In this document: positions 8,801-16,776 of the stretch, one piece after another
Position numbering within the stretch: the stretch's first letter is position 1
Layout: the number at the start of each line of letters is the position of its first letter
Source: a virus
Reading direction: 5' to 3' (one strand)
Length of the DNA: 23,261 bases
IMG/VR virus record: IMGVR_UViG_3300021197_000193
Coordinates: 41,844 to 65,104 of that record
Position numbers and translations under genes: made by a program
The notes under the pieces: generated by a model
Seen by the model: only the letters and a program-made list of their open reading frames with translations
Database searches by the model: none
What the model was told of the DNA's origin: nothing

Positions 8801-11800
8801 AGCGGTAACAGTGAAGACGGGAGTTACAGTTCAGACATCAGAAGCTGTAGAAGCTATGCCTGAAGGTCAGTACAGACCCCGTAGAAAAACAGGCAAGACT
8901 GCGTATGAAGCATATTTATCGGATCAGTACACCGCCGAAGAACGCAAAGCTATTGCCAAAGACGATGACCTTGCGCTTAAAACATACGCAGACTTTGAGT
9001 TTCTACAGAAGCAAGGATTTGCCCTAGAAAAAGACGCGGTGGTTGGGCTAGATGCGGCACCCCACCCTACAGTTATGCAGGCCATAAAACGTGGTGATCT
9101 TAAAGCCGCGCTTGCCGCACTAGCCAACACAAACGGTAACGCACAGGTGCGAGAGCTAGCCGCTAAGTTTGCCAATGTAGCAGGTGACACAAAACTTGTT
9201 ATAGTGAAGAACCTGAAGGCCGAAGACGGACGCCCCGCTGCAGGATTGTTTGATCCTAAGACCAACACGATATCGCTAGACGCAGATACTGGTATCAACA
9301 CGCACACGTTGATGCACGAAATGTCTCACGCAGGCATGTCAGCGGCATTGGCTGACCCTAAGAATGGGTTTGGTATTCAGCTTAAAAAGCTGTTCAAAGA
9401 CTTGGATGGTCTGCTAGGTACAGCTTACGGCTCAAAAGACCCTGATGAATTTTTATCTGAGGCGATGAGCAATCCAGAGTTCCGATCAGAACTTGCAAGC
9501 ATAAACCCAAAAGGCGAACCTGTTAGCGCACTGCAACGTTTCTTTAATATGGCTAACAACTTTTTGAGTAGGTTTGTGCCGTTTATTAAATCTCGTAACC
9601 TGACCGCTTTGCAAGAAGTAGACAGTCTTGTAGATGCGTTGTTAGCCCCTGCACCCATGTATCGTTACGCCAACCAGATGGCAATGATGACTACCGCCGA
9701 TGGTGTTAGGAAGTTTACACGAGACGCAGTTGATGCAACGCAGAAGGCTATAAACAAAGAAAGCCGAGAGCAATTCAGGTTCAACGTGCGGGACTTCTTT
9801 ACCCAAGGGTTCTCAAAGAAAACCAAAAACCTGCTACTTAAACTTACTGGCTCTCAAGGGTTAGGCGACATTGCGGAAGCAGTTGGCTTGGGCAGAATGG
9901 GCCACGATTTGGATGAGTTGATATCCAACCAACGAGGAGAAATCCAAACCGCAAACGAACTTATTAAAAGAAAGATCAAGGAAATCCTAACCAAGTTAAA
10001 CAAGGGTACGGACGAGCAGGCGCAAAAACGCCGAGAAGCCTTAGATCGTTTGATCTATGATAACGACTACGGTGCCACTATCTATCAGGTAGACCCTACA
10101 AAACCAAAGGGTACATACATTAACAAAGACGGTAGCCCTCGTATAGACAACGATGGCAATGATCTGTTGGAGGTATGGAACAAGCAACGTAAAGACTGGA
10201 AAGCATTAGGACCAGAGGGGCGAGCTGTATATAACGAGATGCGAGCAGTGTACAAAGGTCAGTACGAAAAGCTCAAAGCCGTTATCCTGAAACAGATTGA
10301 CGAGTTGGTGCAGAACCCTGACGATGCTAAAAAACTGAAGAAGGACATCTTTGCCAGATTGTTCGATGCTAGCACCCTAGATGTGTACTTCCCGCTTATG
10401 CGTGACGGTGATTACGTGCTACGTTATGAGGTCAAGAACCCTAAGTCGTCACGCGAAGCCACTGTGGTGCAGACATTTACTACAGACGCAGAACGTCAAG
10501 ACGCTGCCAAGATGTTCCGAGCGAACAAAGACTATAAGAATGTAGAGATTGTTGACGAAGTGTCCGCGAACACCTTCAGGGGTACAGGCGTAGACCCAAG
10601 TTTTGCATACGAAGCCCTAAGTATTTTGGACAAAAACAAAGTCCCACAAGACGTAAAAGATCAGGTAATCAAACTGTTTATAAACTCGCTACCTGAGACA
10701 TCGTTTGCCAAGTCATTGCAGAAACGTAAAGGCACCCCGGGGTACATGCAGGATTCTGTGTATGCTCTTAAGACAAAGGGCTACAGTCTTGCTAGTCAAA
10801 CAGTCAAACTAAAATACGGGGCACTTTTGCGTCAGTATGAAGCTGACCTTGATACATTACCCTTTAATGCGATGTTTAAAGTTCCAAAAGCAAAGAGCTT
10901 GGTAGGGAAGAACACGGAACGGCTTACCGCTGCGTTTGGTGATGTAAAGGCAGAATTAAAAGACCGTGCGCAGTTTGCACGAAAAGGCGCGGACAACAAA
11001 AGCATAGAAGCGGTAGCCCGTAGACTGAACCAGACCGCGTTTATATACACCATCGGCTTTAACGCATCGTCTGCTCTGGTCAACCTGTCGCAAATCCCGT
11101 TGTTCGTTGCCCCGTTTTTGGGCGGGAAACATGGGTACGTAAAAACGTACGCCGCTATTAAATCTGCCTACGGTAATACATTACTGGGTGGTAAGCGTGG
11201 CGGCAAAACAAATTCAATACTAGATTTTTATGACATATCTGACAAAGGTACATTCACCCTGAAAAAAGGTTTAGAGTTACCTGAAGGGAAAGAAGCCGAA
11301 CTACGCAACATGACCGCCTTGGTGCAAACTGCATCTCAACGGGGCTTGTTGGGCCAAGGGTTCTTAGCAGAAGCTATGGGGTTGAACGAGACTAGCCGCA
11401 TCAAAAAGGGCGGTAAAATAGGCAACGCTATGGACAATGCGTCCGTGCTATCCGCATGGCTGTTTAACCACGCAGAACAACTTAACCGCCAAGTAACTTT
11501 AATGGCTTCGTTCAATCTAGCGTTGCAGGGCATAAAAATAAAAAACTACCTCGACACTAACAAGTTAGACGACACTCCCGCCAATCGTACCAAGGCAGAA
11601 AAGAAAACGACTGGTAAAGACCCTAGCGAAGCACAAATAGAAGAAGCCGTGCGGCAAGCCATTTATGATACACAGCAAACAAACGGTGGCACGTTCTTGG
11701 AGACTGCCCCGAGTATTGCGCGGGAAGGTATCGGGCGCGTTGCGTTTATGTATAAAAACTACGGCCTGCAAATGTACTACACCATGTTTAAGACCGCAAA

Positions 11801-12707
11801 GATTGCATTGGACAGTGATAAAGGTAGATTGTTTGGCCCAGAAGGGTCACCCGAACGTAAGGCCGCGGTAAAACAACTTATCGGTATGCACGGATCGGCG
11901 TTGTTTTTTGCAGGGGTACAAGGACTACCATTGTACGGCGCAGTAAAACTTATGGTTAACCTGTTCTTATTGGATGAGGAAGAGGAAGATTTTGATACAA
12001 TCGTGCGACAGTATATGGGTGAGGGTTGGTATAAAGGCGCGATAACCCAGTTCGCAGGGATCGACGTGGCAGGGCGTATGGCGCTTACTGGACTTCTGAT
12101 CCAAGAGAACCGCTATAACAACAACCCATCCCTAGAAGAAACAATCGGGTTCTACGCAGGTGGACCCGCACTTAGCGTTGCTAATCGTCTGTACCGTGGA
12201 GGTTCCGATTTACTGGCAGGGGAAACACAGCGTGGCATGGAAAGCATATTACCTGCAGGGGTGACCAACGCATACAGAGCAGCGTTTGGTAGGTATGCAC
12301 AACAAGGCGGCGCGTTCACTAGACGTAACGACCCTATCTACGATGATGTTACCAATGGCGAATTACTGATGTGGGGGCTTGGGTTCCCTCCTACAGAATA
12401 CACATTCCGTCAGGAACAAAACTCTATCACCAAACGTATAGACATCGCTGTAAACAAGAAACGATCCGCGCTAAACAAAAAATACTACGTTGCCTCGCGT
12501 ATGGGAGATTACAGTGAGATGATGCAAGTCTATAAAGATATGCTTAAATTCAACAAGCGTCATCCAGAGGCTGCTATTACCCCAGAGTCCATAGATCGTT
12601 CCATGAAGCGCCACGCAGAGACTACGGAAAACATGCACAATGGCGCGTCGTTTAGCACTACGTACGGTGCCGCAGTTCAAGACATACGGAACGCCTTCAA
12701 GCAATAA
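5892..12707 (+). CDS. Giant polyvalent / internal virion protein with metalloprotease core
   Basis: 2271 residues; AAGGT lies 7 bases before the ATG. The N-terminus (LYQLTDRRGNKIQVEGPEGA) resembles short N-terminal domains of phage ejection proteins. Hydrophobic Gly/Ala-rich segments at about 82-103, 143-170 and 186-206 could enter a membrane. Residues 320-850 are charged and disordered. HEMSH at 1142-1146 with DEFLSEAM downstream (Glu 1186 or 1190 as third ligand) gives a gluzincin-like zinc protease. Helical regions follow, then GRVAFMYKNYGLQMYY (about 1948-1963) and a hydrophobic FFAGVQGLPLYGAV segment, resembling the C-terminal region of phage polyvalent proteins (PLxRFG-type). By size and place it is likely packaged and ejected into the host, like T7 gp16 or N4 virion proteins. 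Domain names beyond HExxH are my recollection, not a search. Confidence 0.85.
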   Translation: MALYQLTDRRGNKIQVEGPEGATTEQLVSIYNRTMVERRREPERRFRAGLEDYFGTQENIAEQIARSRKPTVGDYFGEVPKGLIGGAAGLVEQGALGLAALLPEDAENVVRDGIKSVGGAVQDYVAPDFNLEDSIPRKLSEAGGSFAGLVGASLINPIAGGTLAVAAGSGEASERARAAGATQEQRNLAALQGILPGALELIPVGRLVKGIKQVYKGEAKPVELIKNRIQRASREGGIEAAQEVASGIAQNMIEQGYNPEQGTFEGSGEAAGYGGAVGFLAQSLLDLATPRTRGSAADVEPEETLALPAPDTGIAGLLPAPPKQLADQRKPLGNAQARADVGRIIDSTGDVTLGEMEDIVARTGISLPDLETVVSEEMQKRGTKLAQRAQEEIEDELTTPEVERPPSRMDTAVADALAGRNAVQEAARRREEQAALERDDVAAYEQPDLLAAELEAERKISPEAAAQDAARPAPPNVELDEQGKVREIKEEEVLPIQGPRRRDLVDLISEESALAKEIEAEETVKRQQEQTRAESTAETAQGKLDADRAAQTEATRTKVLQDTVANAGEVRRPEALRRLYETALTEAGITNPKATSQEMESLRRASNVIRAKDPVADAAAAQEGIKDPAQVKLEAMVTPKERRRNVRPVDPETGGDGVSSAGQGSTVGAAPTAASTANITAPNDSGMGRPVSGVGGTTAPEGAQSDTLNLDAAILEAVTDPDPVTPPVEQKKRPEAGPKSKRVTQKTKRTDTSGRRKVLPTFPEKQTLTKVSKDLKRRGPAGSSVRGTRKVQAKEDTTRAELRKRWDETAPAVVKQDTQTTDTLVKGDVLSNSDNKKTLNFLEGKVTTRDKVGLAAKRYLSMHPNPEEGLFVALFDMVNRTPKFSGREKGMTDAQAELRKGTSDVQGARAVYWAMNNLSPQTQKWMDETKAEIQKQLDAVTGLDYAARTESPLTIRQRIENAARAIKEREAVTVKTGVTVQTSEAVEAMPEGQYRPRRKTGKTAYEAYLSDQYTAEERKAIAKDDDLALKTYADFEFLQKQGFALEKDAVVGLDAAPHPTVMQAIKRGDLKAALAALANTNGNAQVRELAAKFANVAGDTKLVIVKNLKAEDGRPAAGLFDPKTNTISLDADTGINTHTLMHEMSHAGMSAALADPKNGFGIQLKKLFKDLDGLLGTAYGSKDPDEFLSEAMSNPEFRSELASINPKGEPVSALQRFFNMANNFLSRFVPFIKSRNLTALQEVDSLVDALLAPAPMYRYANQMAMMTTADGVRKFTRDAVDATQKAINKESREQFRFNVRDFFTQGFSKKTKNLLLKLTGSQGLGDIAEAVGLGRMGHDLDELISNQRGEIQTANELIKRKIKEILTKLNKGTDEQAQKRREALDRLIYDNDYGATIYQVDPTKPKGTYINKDGSPRIDNDGNDLLEVWNKQRKDWKALGPEGRAVYNEMRAVYKGQYEKLKAVILKQIDELVQNPDDAKKLKKDIFARLFDASTLDVYFPLMRDGDYVLRYEVKNPKSSREATVVQTFTTDAERQDAAKMFRANKDYKNVEIVDEVSANTFRGTGVDPSFAYEALSILDKNKVPQDVKDQVIKLFINSLPETSFAKSLQKRKGTPGYMQDSVYALKTKGYSLASQTVKLKYGALLRQYEADLDTLPFNAMFKVPKAKSLVGKNTERLTAAFGDVKAELKDRAQFARKGADNKSIEAVARRLNQTAFIYTIGFNASSALVNLSQIPLFVAPFLGGKHGYVKTYAAIKSAYGNTLLGGKRGGKTNSILDFYDISDKGTFTLKKGLELPEGKEAELRNMTALVQTASQRGLLGQGFLAEAMGLNETSRIKKGGKIGNAMDNASVLSAWLFNHAEQLNRQVTLMASFNLALQGIKIKNYLDTNKLDDTPANRTKAEKKTTGKDPSEAQIEEAVRQAIYDTQQTNGGTFLETAPSIAREGIGRVAFMYKNYGLQMYYTMFKTAKIALDSDKGRLFGPEGSPERKAAVKQLIGMHGSALFFAGVQGLPLYGAVKLMVNLFLLDEEEEDFDTIVRQYMGEGWYKGAITQFAGIDVAGRMALTGLLIQENRYNNNPSLEETIGFYAGGPALSVANRLYRGGSDLLAGETQRGMESILPAGVTNAYRAAFGRYAQQGGAFTRRNDPIYDDVTNGELLMWGLGFPPTEYTFRQEQNSITKRIDIAVNKKRSALNKKYYVASRMGDYSEMMQVYKDMLKFNKRHPEAAITPESIDRSMKRHAETTENMHNGASFSTTYGAAVQDIRNAFKQ
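7825..8016 (+). CDS. Possible overprinted small gene inside the giant virion gene
   Basis: 63 codons in the +1 frame relative to the host gene. AAAGG sits 8 bases before the ATG (AAAGGCGGCGAAATG). The product reads like a real folded helical protein: MLDQLTQRQVEMAFRLLDKA, a Pro-rich turn, LQHLTTAEWDALCLALEELL, ending EKERSQIH. The 'L-x-HLTxxEWxxLxxxLxxLLxEKxxS' pattern resembles short hypothetical phage proteins I have seen. In the host frame the same bases encode a Gly/Ser/Thr/Ala linker (about residues 645-708) with little apparent constraint, as expected where a second frame is selected. Function unknown. It could be a chance ORF, but its composition differs from the other out-of-frame ORFs here. 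Confidence 0.55.
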   Translation: MLDQLTQRQVEMAFRLLDKAVQSEPPQPLRVPPTLQHLTTAEWDALCLALEELLHQKERSQIH

Positions 12708-12730
12708 AAATCCCCCGCGCGAGGCGGGGG
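12706..12730 (-). terminator. Intrinsic terminator at the convergence of the two arms
   Basis: A 7-bp GC stem (CCCCCGC / GCGGGGG, 12712-12718 with 12724-12730) and a GCGAG loop. Read on the - strand the stem is followed by ATTTTTATTG, a proper U-tract, so it should stop the leftward replication operon. Read on the + strand it directly follows the giant virion gene's stop codon but lacks a T-tract, so it would be weaker for rightward transcripts. Confidence 0.82.
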
Positions 12731-12744
12731 TAGTAGAGAGGAGA

Positions 12745-12769
12745 ATGACAAGTATGTCGAGCTTGTCAT
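12745..12769. repeat. Inverted repeat between convergent genes
   Basis: Perfect 8-bp arms ATGACAAG (12745-12752) and CTTGTCAT (12762-12769) around 9 bases. It lies between the - strand gene ending at 12780 and the terminator, so it would fold in the 3' end of the leftward transcript. It has no T-tract of its own. Possibly a 3' end stabiliser; function unknown. Confidence 0.5.
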
Positions 12770-12779
12770 GTATGATGTA

Positions 12780-13007
12780 TCACACTGTCCTCCATATGCG
12801 AACCCCAAACATACCATTTTCAATTCGGACCCGCGTTTCTGCGCCCCACTTTTTGCGTTGCGCTATATCTTGTAGTTGTTTTCGCGCCTTAATAATGTTG
12901 ACGCACGGGATGAAAACAGACGCTCCAACCACCATATCATCCCAATTAACAACTATTTTTACTTGGTCTGGCGACAGATCATCAGTCTTCAGTGGTTTCT
13001 GATACAC
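12780..13007 (-). CDS. Small basic phage protein, unknown function
   Basis: 75 residues from a GTG at 13007, overlapping the last 26 bases of the primase-helicase gene; GGGG lies 8 bases upstream and no in-frame ATG exists before residue 25. The C-terminal part (VFIPCVNIIKARKQLQDIAQ, then a basic stretch and MFGVRIWRTV) resembles small phage proteins with a 'FVPC...RTRV...GVRVWR' layout that I have seen near replication genes. It may be a small nucleic-acid-binding or regulatory protein, but there is no decisive motif. It is the last gene of the leftward operon before the terminator. The opposite-strand ORF across it is rich in Ser/Cys and looks like a shadow. Confidence 0.72.
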   Translation of the reverse strand: MYQKPLKTDDLSPDQVKIVVNWDDMVVGASVFIPCVNIIKARKQLQDIAQRKKWGAETRVRIENGMFGVRIWRTV

Positions 13008-15780
13008 CGCTAAACCCCGTTAGTTTTACCGACAATGCCCATATAGCAGGTAAGTTAAAGTTCGTGCCCTTGCTTAACCGCATCTTAATACGTTTAGCCC
13101 CCATCTCTTTTTGCATACCTTCCACGGTGCTTGTGTAGTCTATTTTCTGTTCTCCAAGCCACGTCTTAAATGTCTTTGGTACAATATAAAGCATGTTTGT
13201 ATCTGTCTCGTATCGTGCAACAAACATACCTCGGGGGTTCTGCTCGGGTATGACCATGGGTGTAATACCTTCAGCGTTGGGCGCTTTCTCCGTGCTTTTA
13301 ATTTTAAGTATGCTGCCCCAATGCTCGGTAGCAAATTCTGTGACTAATGTTTGTACCGACGCGGTGCTATCGTCTACGAACGCCTTGACCCTTATCAGTT
13401 GTCCTACCACCCACTTGAATAGCTTTTTCATGTCGTAATCTACTATGCCTGCACGTTTAGCGGCTAACGCTCCCACCAGTATGGCCGAACACCCACCAGA
13501 CCAAAAACGGTTTTTCTGATCCAACCCTGCGGCCTTGTCTAACTCAGCTTTAATTTTTTCATAGTCCGCGACTATGGCTGTTTTATTTTGGATAACATAC
13601 CGCACAAAGTCTGGGCCATAATGCCCGTAGTTGTTTTGTATGTCCTTGAACAACCCTGCGGATACAACGGGGTCTACTTTTACCATAGGTATTTCGTCCA
13701 CCCGTAGCTCCAATAACCGCTGCATCTCCGCTTTAGTGTCGCCCTTCGCCATAGCCATCTGCGCGTACATACTAACATTACCTGACGATAACGCTATCAA
13801 ATGCCACGGCCTACCCCTAACACGTTCGTAGTTGCCGCCACCTGCCATCCGGTTCTTCTGCGTACCTTCTGATAGTTGGTATGCGTAATCAGATGCTTGC
13901 TTGCCATGAATGTTTGTCATTTCGTCTGTGTTCAGACCAAGGTTGTGCATGACCTCGGCAAAATTCATACGAGAGTTTGGGGTATCCCCTTTGGTGCCCG
14001 TAAGCCCACGCGGTTCGCCCCATATAGCGGTGCCCGTATACATAGCAGTTGTTTTACCACCACCCGTCTCACCGAACAGATGGATACCTAAACTATACAA
14101 ACCTGTTAGGGGCATGAGTATAGTGCCAAACCCTGCGCACACCGTGAACTGCTGTAACTCCATACCGTCTTGATTGTAGAAGTCTAATATCTCTTTGTGC
14201 CGTTCTCTGGTGCCTTTAGGTTTGAACTTAACTATGTGCCCTGCGGTCTTACTAGATGGTGGATTGTACTCCGCGCCATGTGCGGTAATAAGTTGGTCAC
14301 CTAACACAAACTCATCCATAACTTCGTCGTCAACCCATCCAAATTGTTGGTGCGCCTCACTTGCTGTGGTGGTCTGCTGCAACTCTCGTATCCATGCCGC
14401 TGTGTATGCCATAAGTTTATCTACTTCCTTACCGTAAGTTACTATACCCTGCATGGACATGTGCTTACGAAACTCTTCTCTGGACGTAACCGCAGATAGC
14501 GGCACTACAAAGTCGCGCACCCCGTCTCTTGGCAAGTGTAGCGCAAAAGCTATAACTTCTCCAAGCTCCACATCATGCAGTCTGCGCGTAACGTAAAAGT
14601 CATGGTGGTATATGCAAATTTCTTCGGGATCACCGTTATCATTTTCCCCTCTCAGGTACACACCCCCATGCTGACCTCTAAAGTATGGACGTGGTAGCGC
14701 AGGTATAGCTACCTGTTTTTCGTCACCCCCAAACATATCTTCTGGTGCAGCCTCTTTAATTTCTTTTGTGAGTACCGCAGGTGTTGTTATCTTCCCCTTG
14801 TTAGGGCAACCTTCGCACCCTTCTGGGTTCAACCGCTCTATGGTGCTACAAAAATGCGGTCCCCCTGTGTCTTGCATTTTCTTCAAGGTGGCTTCCACGT
14901 TGTAGTCTGCATGACTAGCCGACATTATGTGCGCCGCTTCGTCCCCGTCCTCGCAGACGTTAGCTATAGACAACCCTGCGCGCCACAAGTCATGCGATAT
15001 GCTGTCCTGATGCTTTATTATGTGCTTGATCTGATTGCAGCCCGTACCGTTTTTTGTGCGTGTTATAAGCCGCTTAAAACTACCTTTATAGTTTTGGTAC
15101 ATGGCTTCTTTAAATGCGCTAACCGCAGATGTCTCGCGTTTCTGGGGTACTGGTATCGGGTCATCGCCAAGCAACACCGCAAACTGGTCAAAGTCCACGG
15201 TGGAAAAATCTTCTATGCCATAAAAATCTACGGGTAGCGGTGTCTCGTATTTGTGGTTGTAGGTACTTGGCACACGTAAAACACTAGCAGCATCAGATGT
15301 ACGTGATGGGTCTACAGGAAAACCTTGTTCTTCACATAACCTCTTTAGTCGTGTCGCTACAGGAAACCAATCTTCTCTACACACAGGCGCGGACAATATC
15401 CAATAGACATGTACGCCACGCCCTGAGTTCACGAGTGTAGGTGTAGGCAGGCTGTTATTTTCGCAGAAGGTGCGTAGTTCATCAATGGCGACTACCTGAG
15501 ATGGAAATTCCTTATCGGGGCCGCAGTCTAAATCCAAGAAAAAAGACTTCATCCATTGCATATTTTTTGCGGTGCGCGAACTACTGTCAAAAAACGTACC
15601 CAAAGCAAAGAAAGCGTTCCACCCATTATCATTAAGGTTACGTGCTTCGTGCAGTAGGTCGTCTGTAGACAAGCAAAATGTTTGTTTAATCTGCTCGTTG
15701 GGTTTTACACCTTTGATGGCCCACACGCAATATTCGCCTTCGTGCGCTAGCACCAAGTCTAAAAAAGTTTTGGTTTTCAT
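12982..15780 (-). CDS. Primase-helicase: AEP-type primase fused to DUF927 helicase
   Basis: 932 residues from ATG 15780; an in-frame GTG at 15816 has no ribosome site. N-terminal archaeo-eukaryotic primase features: FFLDLDCG with metal ligands Asp83 and Asp85, SGRGVHVYW with His124, then PSRTSDAASVLRVPSTYNHK. A cysteine cluster (Cys311, Cys322, Cys325, with His309) suggests a zinc knuckle. The C-terminal half is a DUF927-type P-loop ATPase: GETGGGKTT at 570-578, LGLNTDEMTN as Walker B (Asp619, Glu620), and a basic YERVRGRPWH segment. Such fusions prime and unwind DNA at the phage fork, comparable in role to T7 gp4 but unrelated in primase fold. It follows the ssDNA-binding protein gene in the same operon. 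Upstream ribosome site is weak (GGCGGA). Confidence 0.88.
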   Translation of the reverse strand: MKTKTFLDLVLAHEGEYCVWAIKGVKPNEQIKQTFCLSTDDLLHEARNLNDNGWNAFFALGTFFDSSSRTAKNMQWMKSFFLDLDCGPDKEFPSQVVAIDELRTFCENNSLPTPTLVNSGRGVHVYWILSAPVCREDWFPVATRLKRLCEEQGFPVDPSRTSDAASVLRVPSTYNHKYETPLPVDFYGIEDFSTVDFDQFAVLLGDDPIPVPQKRETSAVSAFKEAMYQNYKGSFKRLITRTKNGTGCNQIKHIIKHQDSISHDLWRAGLSIANVCEDGDEAAHIMSASHADYNVEATLKKMQDTGGPHFCSTIERLNPEGCEGCPNKGKITTPAVLTKEIKEAAPEDMFGGDEKQVAIPALPRPYFRGQHGGVYLRGENDNGDPEEICIYHHDFYVTRRLHDVELGEVIAFALHLPRDGVRDFVVPLSAVTSREEFRKHMSMQGIVTYGKEVDKLMAYTAAWIRELQQTTTASEAHQQFGWVDDEVMDEFVLGDQLITAHGAEYNPPSSKTAGHIVKFKPKGTRERHKEILDFYNQDGMELQQFTVCAGFGTILMPLTGLYSLGIHLFGETGGGKTTAMYTGTAIWGEPRGLTGTKGDTPNSRMNFAEVMHNLGLNTDEMTNIHGKQASDYAYQLSEGTQKNRMAGGGNYERVRGRPWHLIALSSGNVSMYAQMAMAKGDTKAEMQRLLELRVDEIPMVKVDPVVSAGLFKDIQNNYGHYGPDFVRYVIQNKTAIVADYEKIKAELDKAAGLDQKNRFWSGGCSAILVGALAAKRAGIVDYDMKKLFKWVVGQLIRVKAFVDDSTASVQTLVTEFATEHWGSILKIKSTEKAPNAEGITPMVIPEQNPRGMFVARYETDTNMLYIVPKTFKTWLGEQKIDYTSTVEGMQKEMGAKRIKMRLSKGTNFNLPAIWALSVKLTGFSGVSETTED

Positions 15781-15805
15781 TGTATCCGCCCATACCGTAA
15801 GAGTA

Positions 15806-15831
15806 ACTACGGCCACCGTAGCAGCCGTAGT
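15806..15831 (-). promoter_or_regulatory. Alternative hairpins in the primase leader
   Basis: The 62-base gap before the primase ATG reads, on the - strand, ACTACGG...CTACGG...CCGTAGT. Either the outer pair (7 bp, 12-base loop) or the inner pair CTACGG-TGG-CCGTAG (6 bp) can form, sharing the same 3' arm. There is no U-tract, so it is not a terminator. It might tune translation of the weakly led primase gene; this is inference. Confidence 0.4.
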
Positions 15832-15842
15832 GTTTTGAGTTA

Positions 15843-16529
15843 TTATTCGTCGTCAAACAAACTGTTCACAACGCTACTCAAATTCTCTTCGGAAGGCTTT
15901 GCCGCAGGTTTCTTCGCAGCCTTTTTAATCGGTTCAACGTTGTCGGCCTCTGCGAGTACGTTGTTAGACTGAGATTTAGTCTTGGTGAACGGGTTGGGGT
16001 CTTCCATTACAAACCCTCCGTCCACTTTCTTAAACGGATTTGCCTTCTCTCTTGGAACAAACTTTATAACCTGTACGGCATTTATACGCAAGGACACACT
16101 TTGATTACCACCAAAATCATACGGCACCATTTTAACCGCTATATTGACAGTGCTACCAGTGGTTAACTGAAAGTCTTCGGGTAGCGCGTTCCCTTGAGAA
16201 TCATACTGCGCAGGGTTGTTAGTCACCTGCCCGTTGTATGAACCCTTCAAGACAGCCTTGTGCGTAAACGTACCATCGTCGTCTTTGACAAAAGGATTGT
16301 CTAACATCTCAGCCCACTTGGGTTCGCGGTTGGCTACGTAAACTTCAGCCATAGCAGTGAACAAAGCCTTGGCTGTTTTGTTATCCATACGGAACTGTAT
16401 AGAAAATTCCGCGTTAGTGTCGCGTGGACCACATGGCATACTGCGATTGACTTTCTTGTCAAAAGCATAGGTCTGGTCCAAACGTGGCCACAGAGCCTCG
16501 ACTTCTTCAATTATATAGTTTTCAGACAC
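15843..16529 (-). CDS. Single-stranded DNA-binding protein, T7 gp2.5-like
   Basis: 228 residues, close to the 232 of T7 gp2.5. It starts at GTG 16529 with AGGAG 6 bases upstream; the ATG two bases earlier is out of frame. The body has the alternating beta-strand look of an OB fold, with FSIQFRMDNKTAKALF, a central insert mentioning AVLKGSYNGQ, and SLRINAVQVIKFVPREKANP near the end of the fold. This is followed by a flexible Lys/Pro-rich linker and an acidic tail ending VVNSLFDDE, the usual site through which phage SSBs contact polymerase and helicase. It coats ssDNA at forks and during recombination. Its position between the HTH gene and the primase-helicase fits. Confidence 0.85.
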   Translation of the reverse strand: MSENYIIEEVEALWPRLDQTYAFDKKVNRSMPCGPRDTNAEFSIQFRMDNKTAKALFTAMAEVYVANREPKWAEMLDNPFVKDDDGTFTHKAVLKGSYNGQVTNNPAQYDSQGNALPEDFQLTTGSTVNIAVKMVPYDFGGNQSVSLRINAVQVIKFVPREKANPFKKVDGGFVMEDPNPFTKTKSQSNNVLAEADNVEPIKKAAKKPAAKPSEENLSSVVNSLFDDE

Positions 16530-16545
16530 ATCATTCTCCTTTTAT

Positions 16546-16776
16546 TTATTGGTCTTCGTCGGGATTAAAATCAAACTCTAACTGTGCATCGTCTGTAGGT
16601 TGCGGTGTTTTAGTTAGAGCGTCAGTCACATTGGTTTTGTTAAACCTGTATGTGTTACCTACCTTTATATAAGTAGACTTGGGGATATGACCCTGCCGCA
16701 CCCAAGCGCGGACAGTAGACACTGACACTGCGAAATGCTTTGCCAAGTCTTCTATTGGTACATATGGTTCTGCCAT
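16546..16776 (-). CDS. Excisionase-like / MerR-type helix-turn-helix protein
   Basis: 76 residues; ATG 16776 shares its A with the upstream TAA, and GAGG lies 8 bases before it. VPIEDLAKHFAVSVSTVRAW followed by VRQGHIPKSTYIKVGNTYRF is a textbook HTH_17 / winged excisionase fold (helix, turn, recognition helix, small wing). The tail is acidic (EFDFNPDEDQ). Such proteins bind DNA as recombination directionality factors or as small regulators. No integrase is visible in the window, so a regulator or replication accessory factor is as likely as an excisionase. It lies 16 bases before the SSB gene. Confidence 0.85.
   Translation of the reverse strand: MAEPYVPIEDLAKHFAVSVSTVRAWVRQGHIPKSTYIKVGNTYRFNKTNVTDALTKTPQPTDDAQLEFDFNPDEDQ

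Noticed and set aside
12754-13002. + strand ORF across the small gene at 12780-13007, led by AGGAGAATGA as some - strand genes are
   Set aside because: Its product is Ser/Cys/His-rich like a shadow, while the - strand product is balanced, basic and resembles known small phage proteins. The AGGAGAATGA match (also at 16531 and 17181 on the - strand) is short and may be chance.
15816-15816. GTG as start of the primase-helicase
   Set aside because: It falls within the hairpin region, has no ribosome site, and adds residues (MAVVTLTVWADT) unlike the family; ATG 15780 begins a normal N-terminus.
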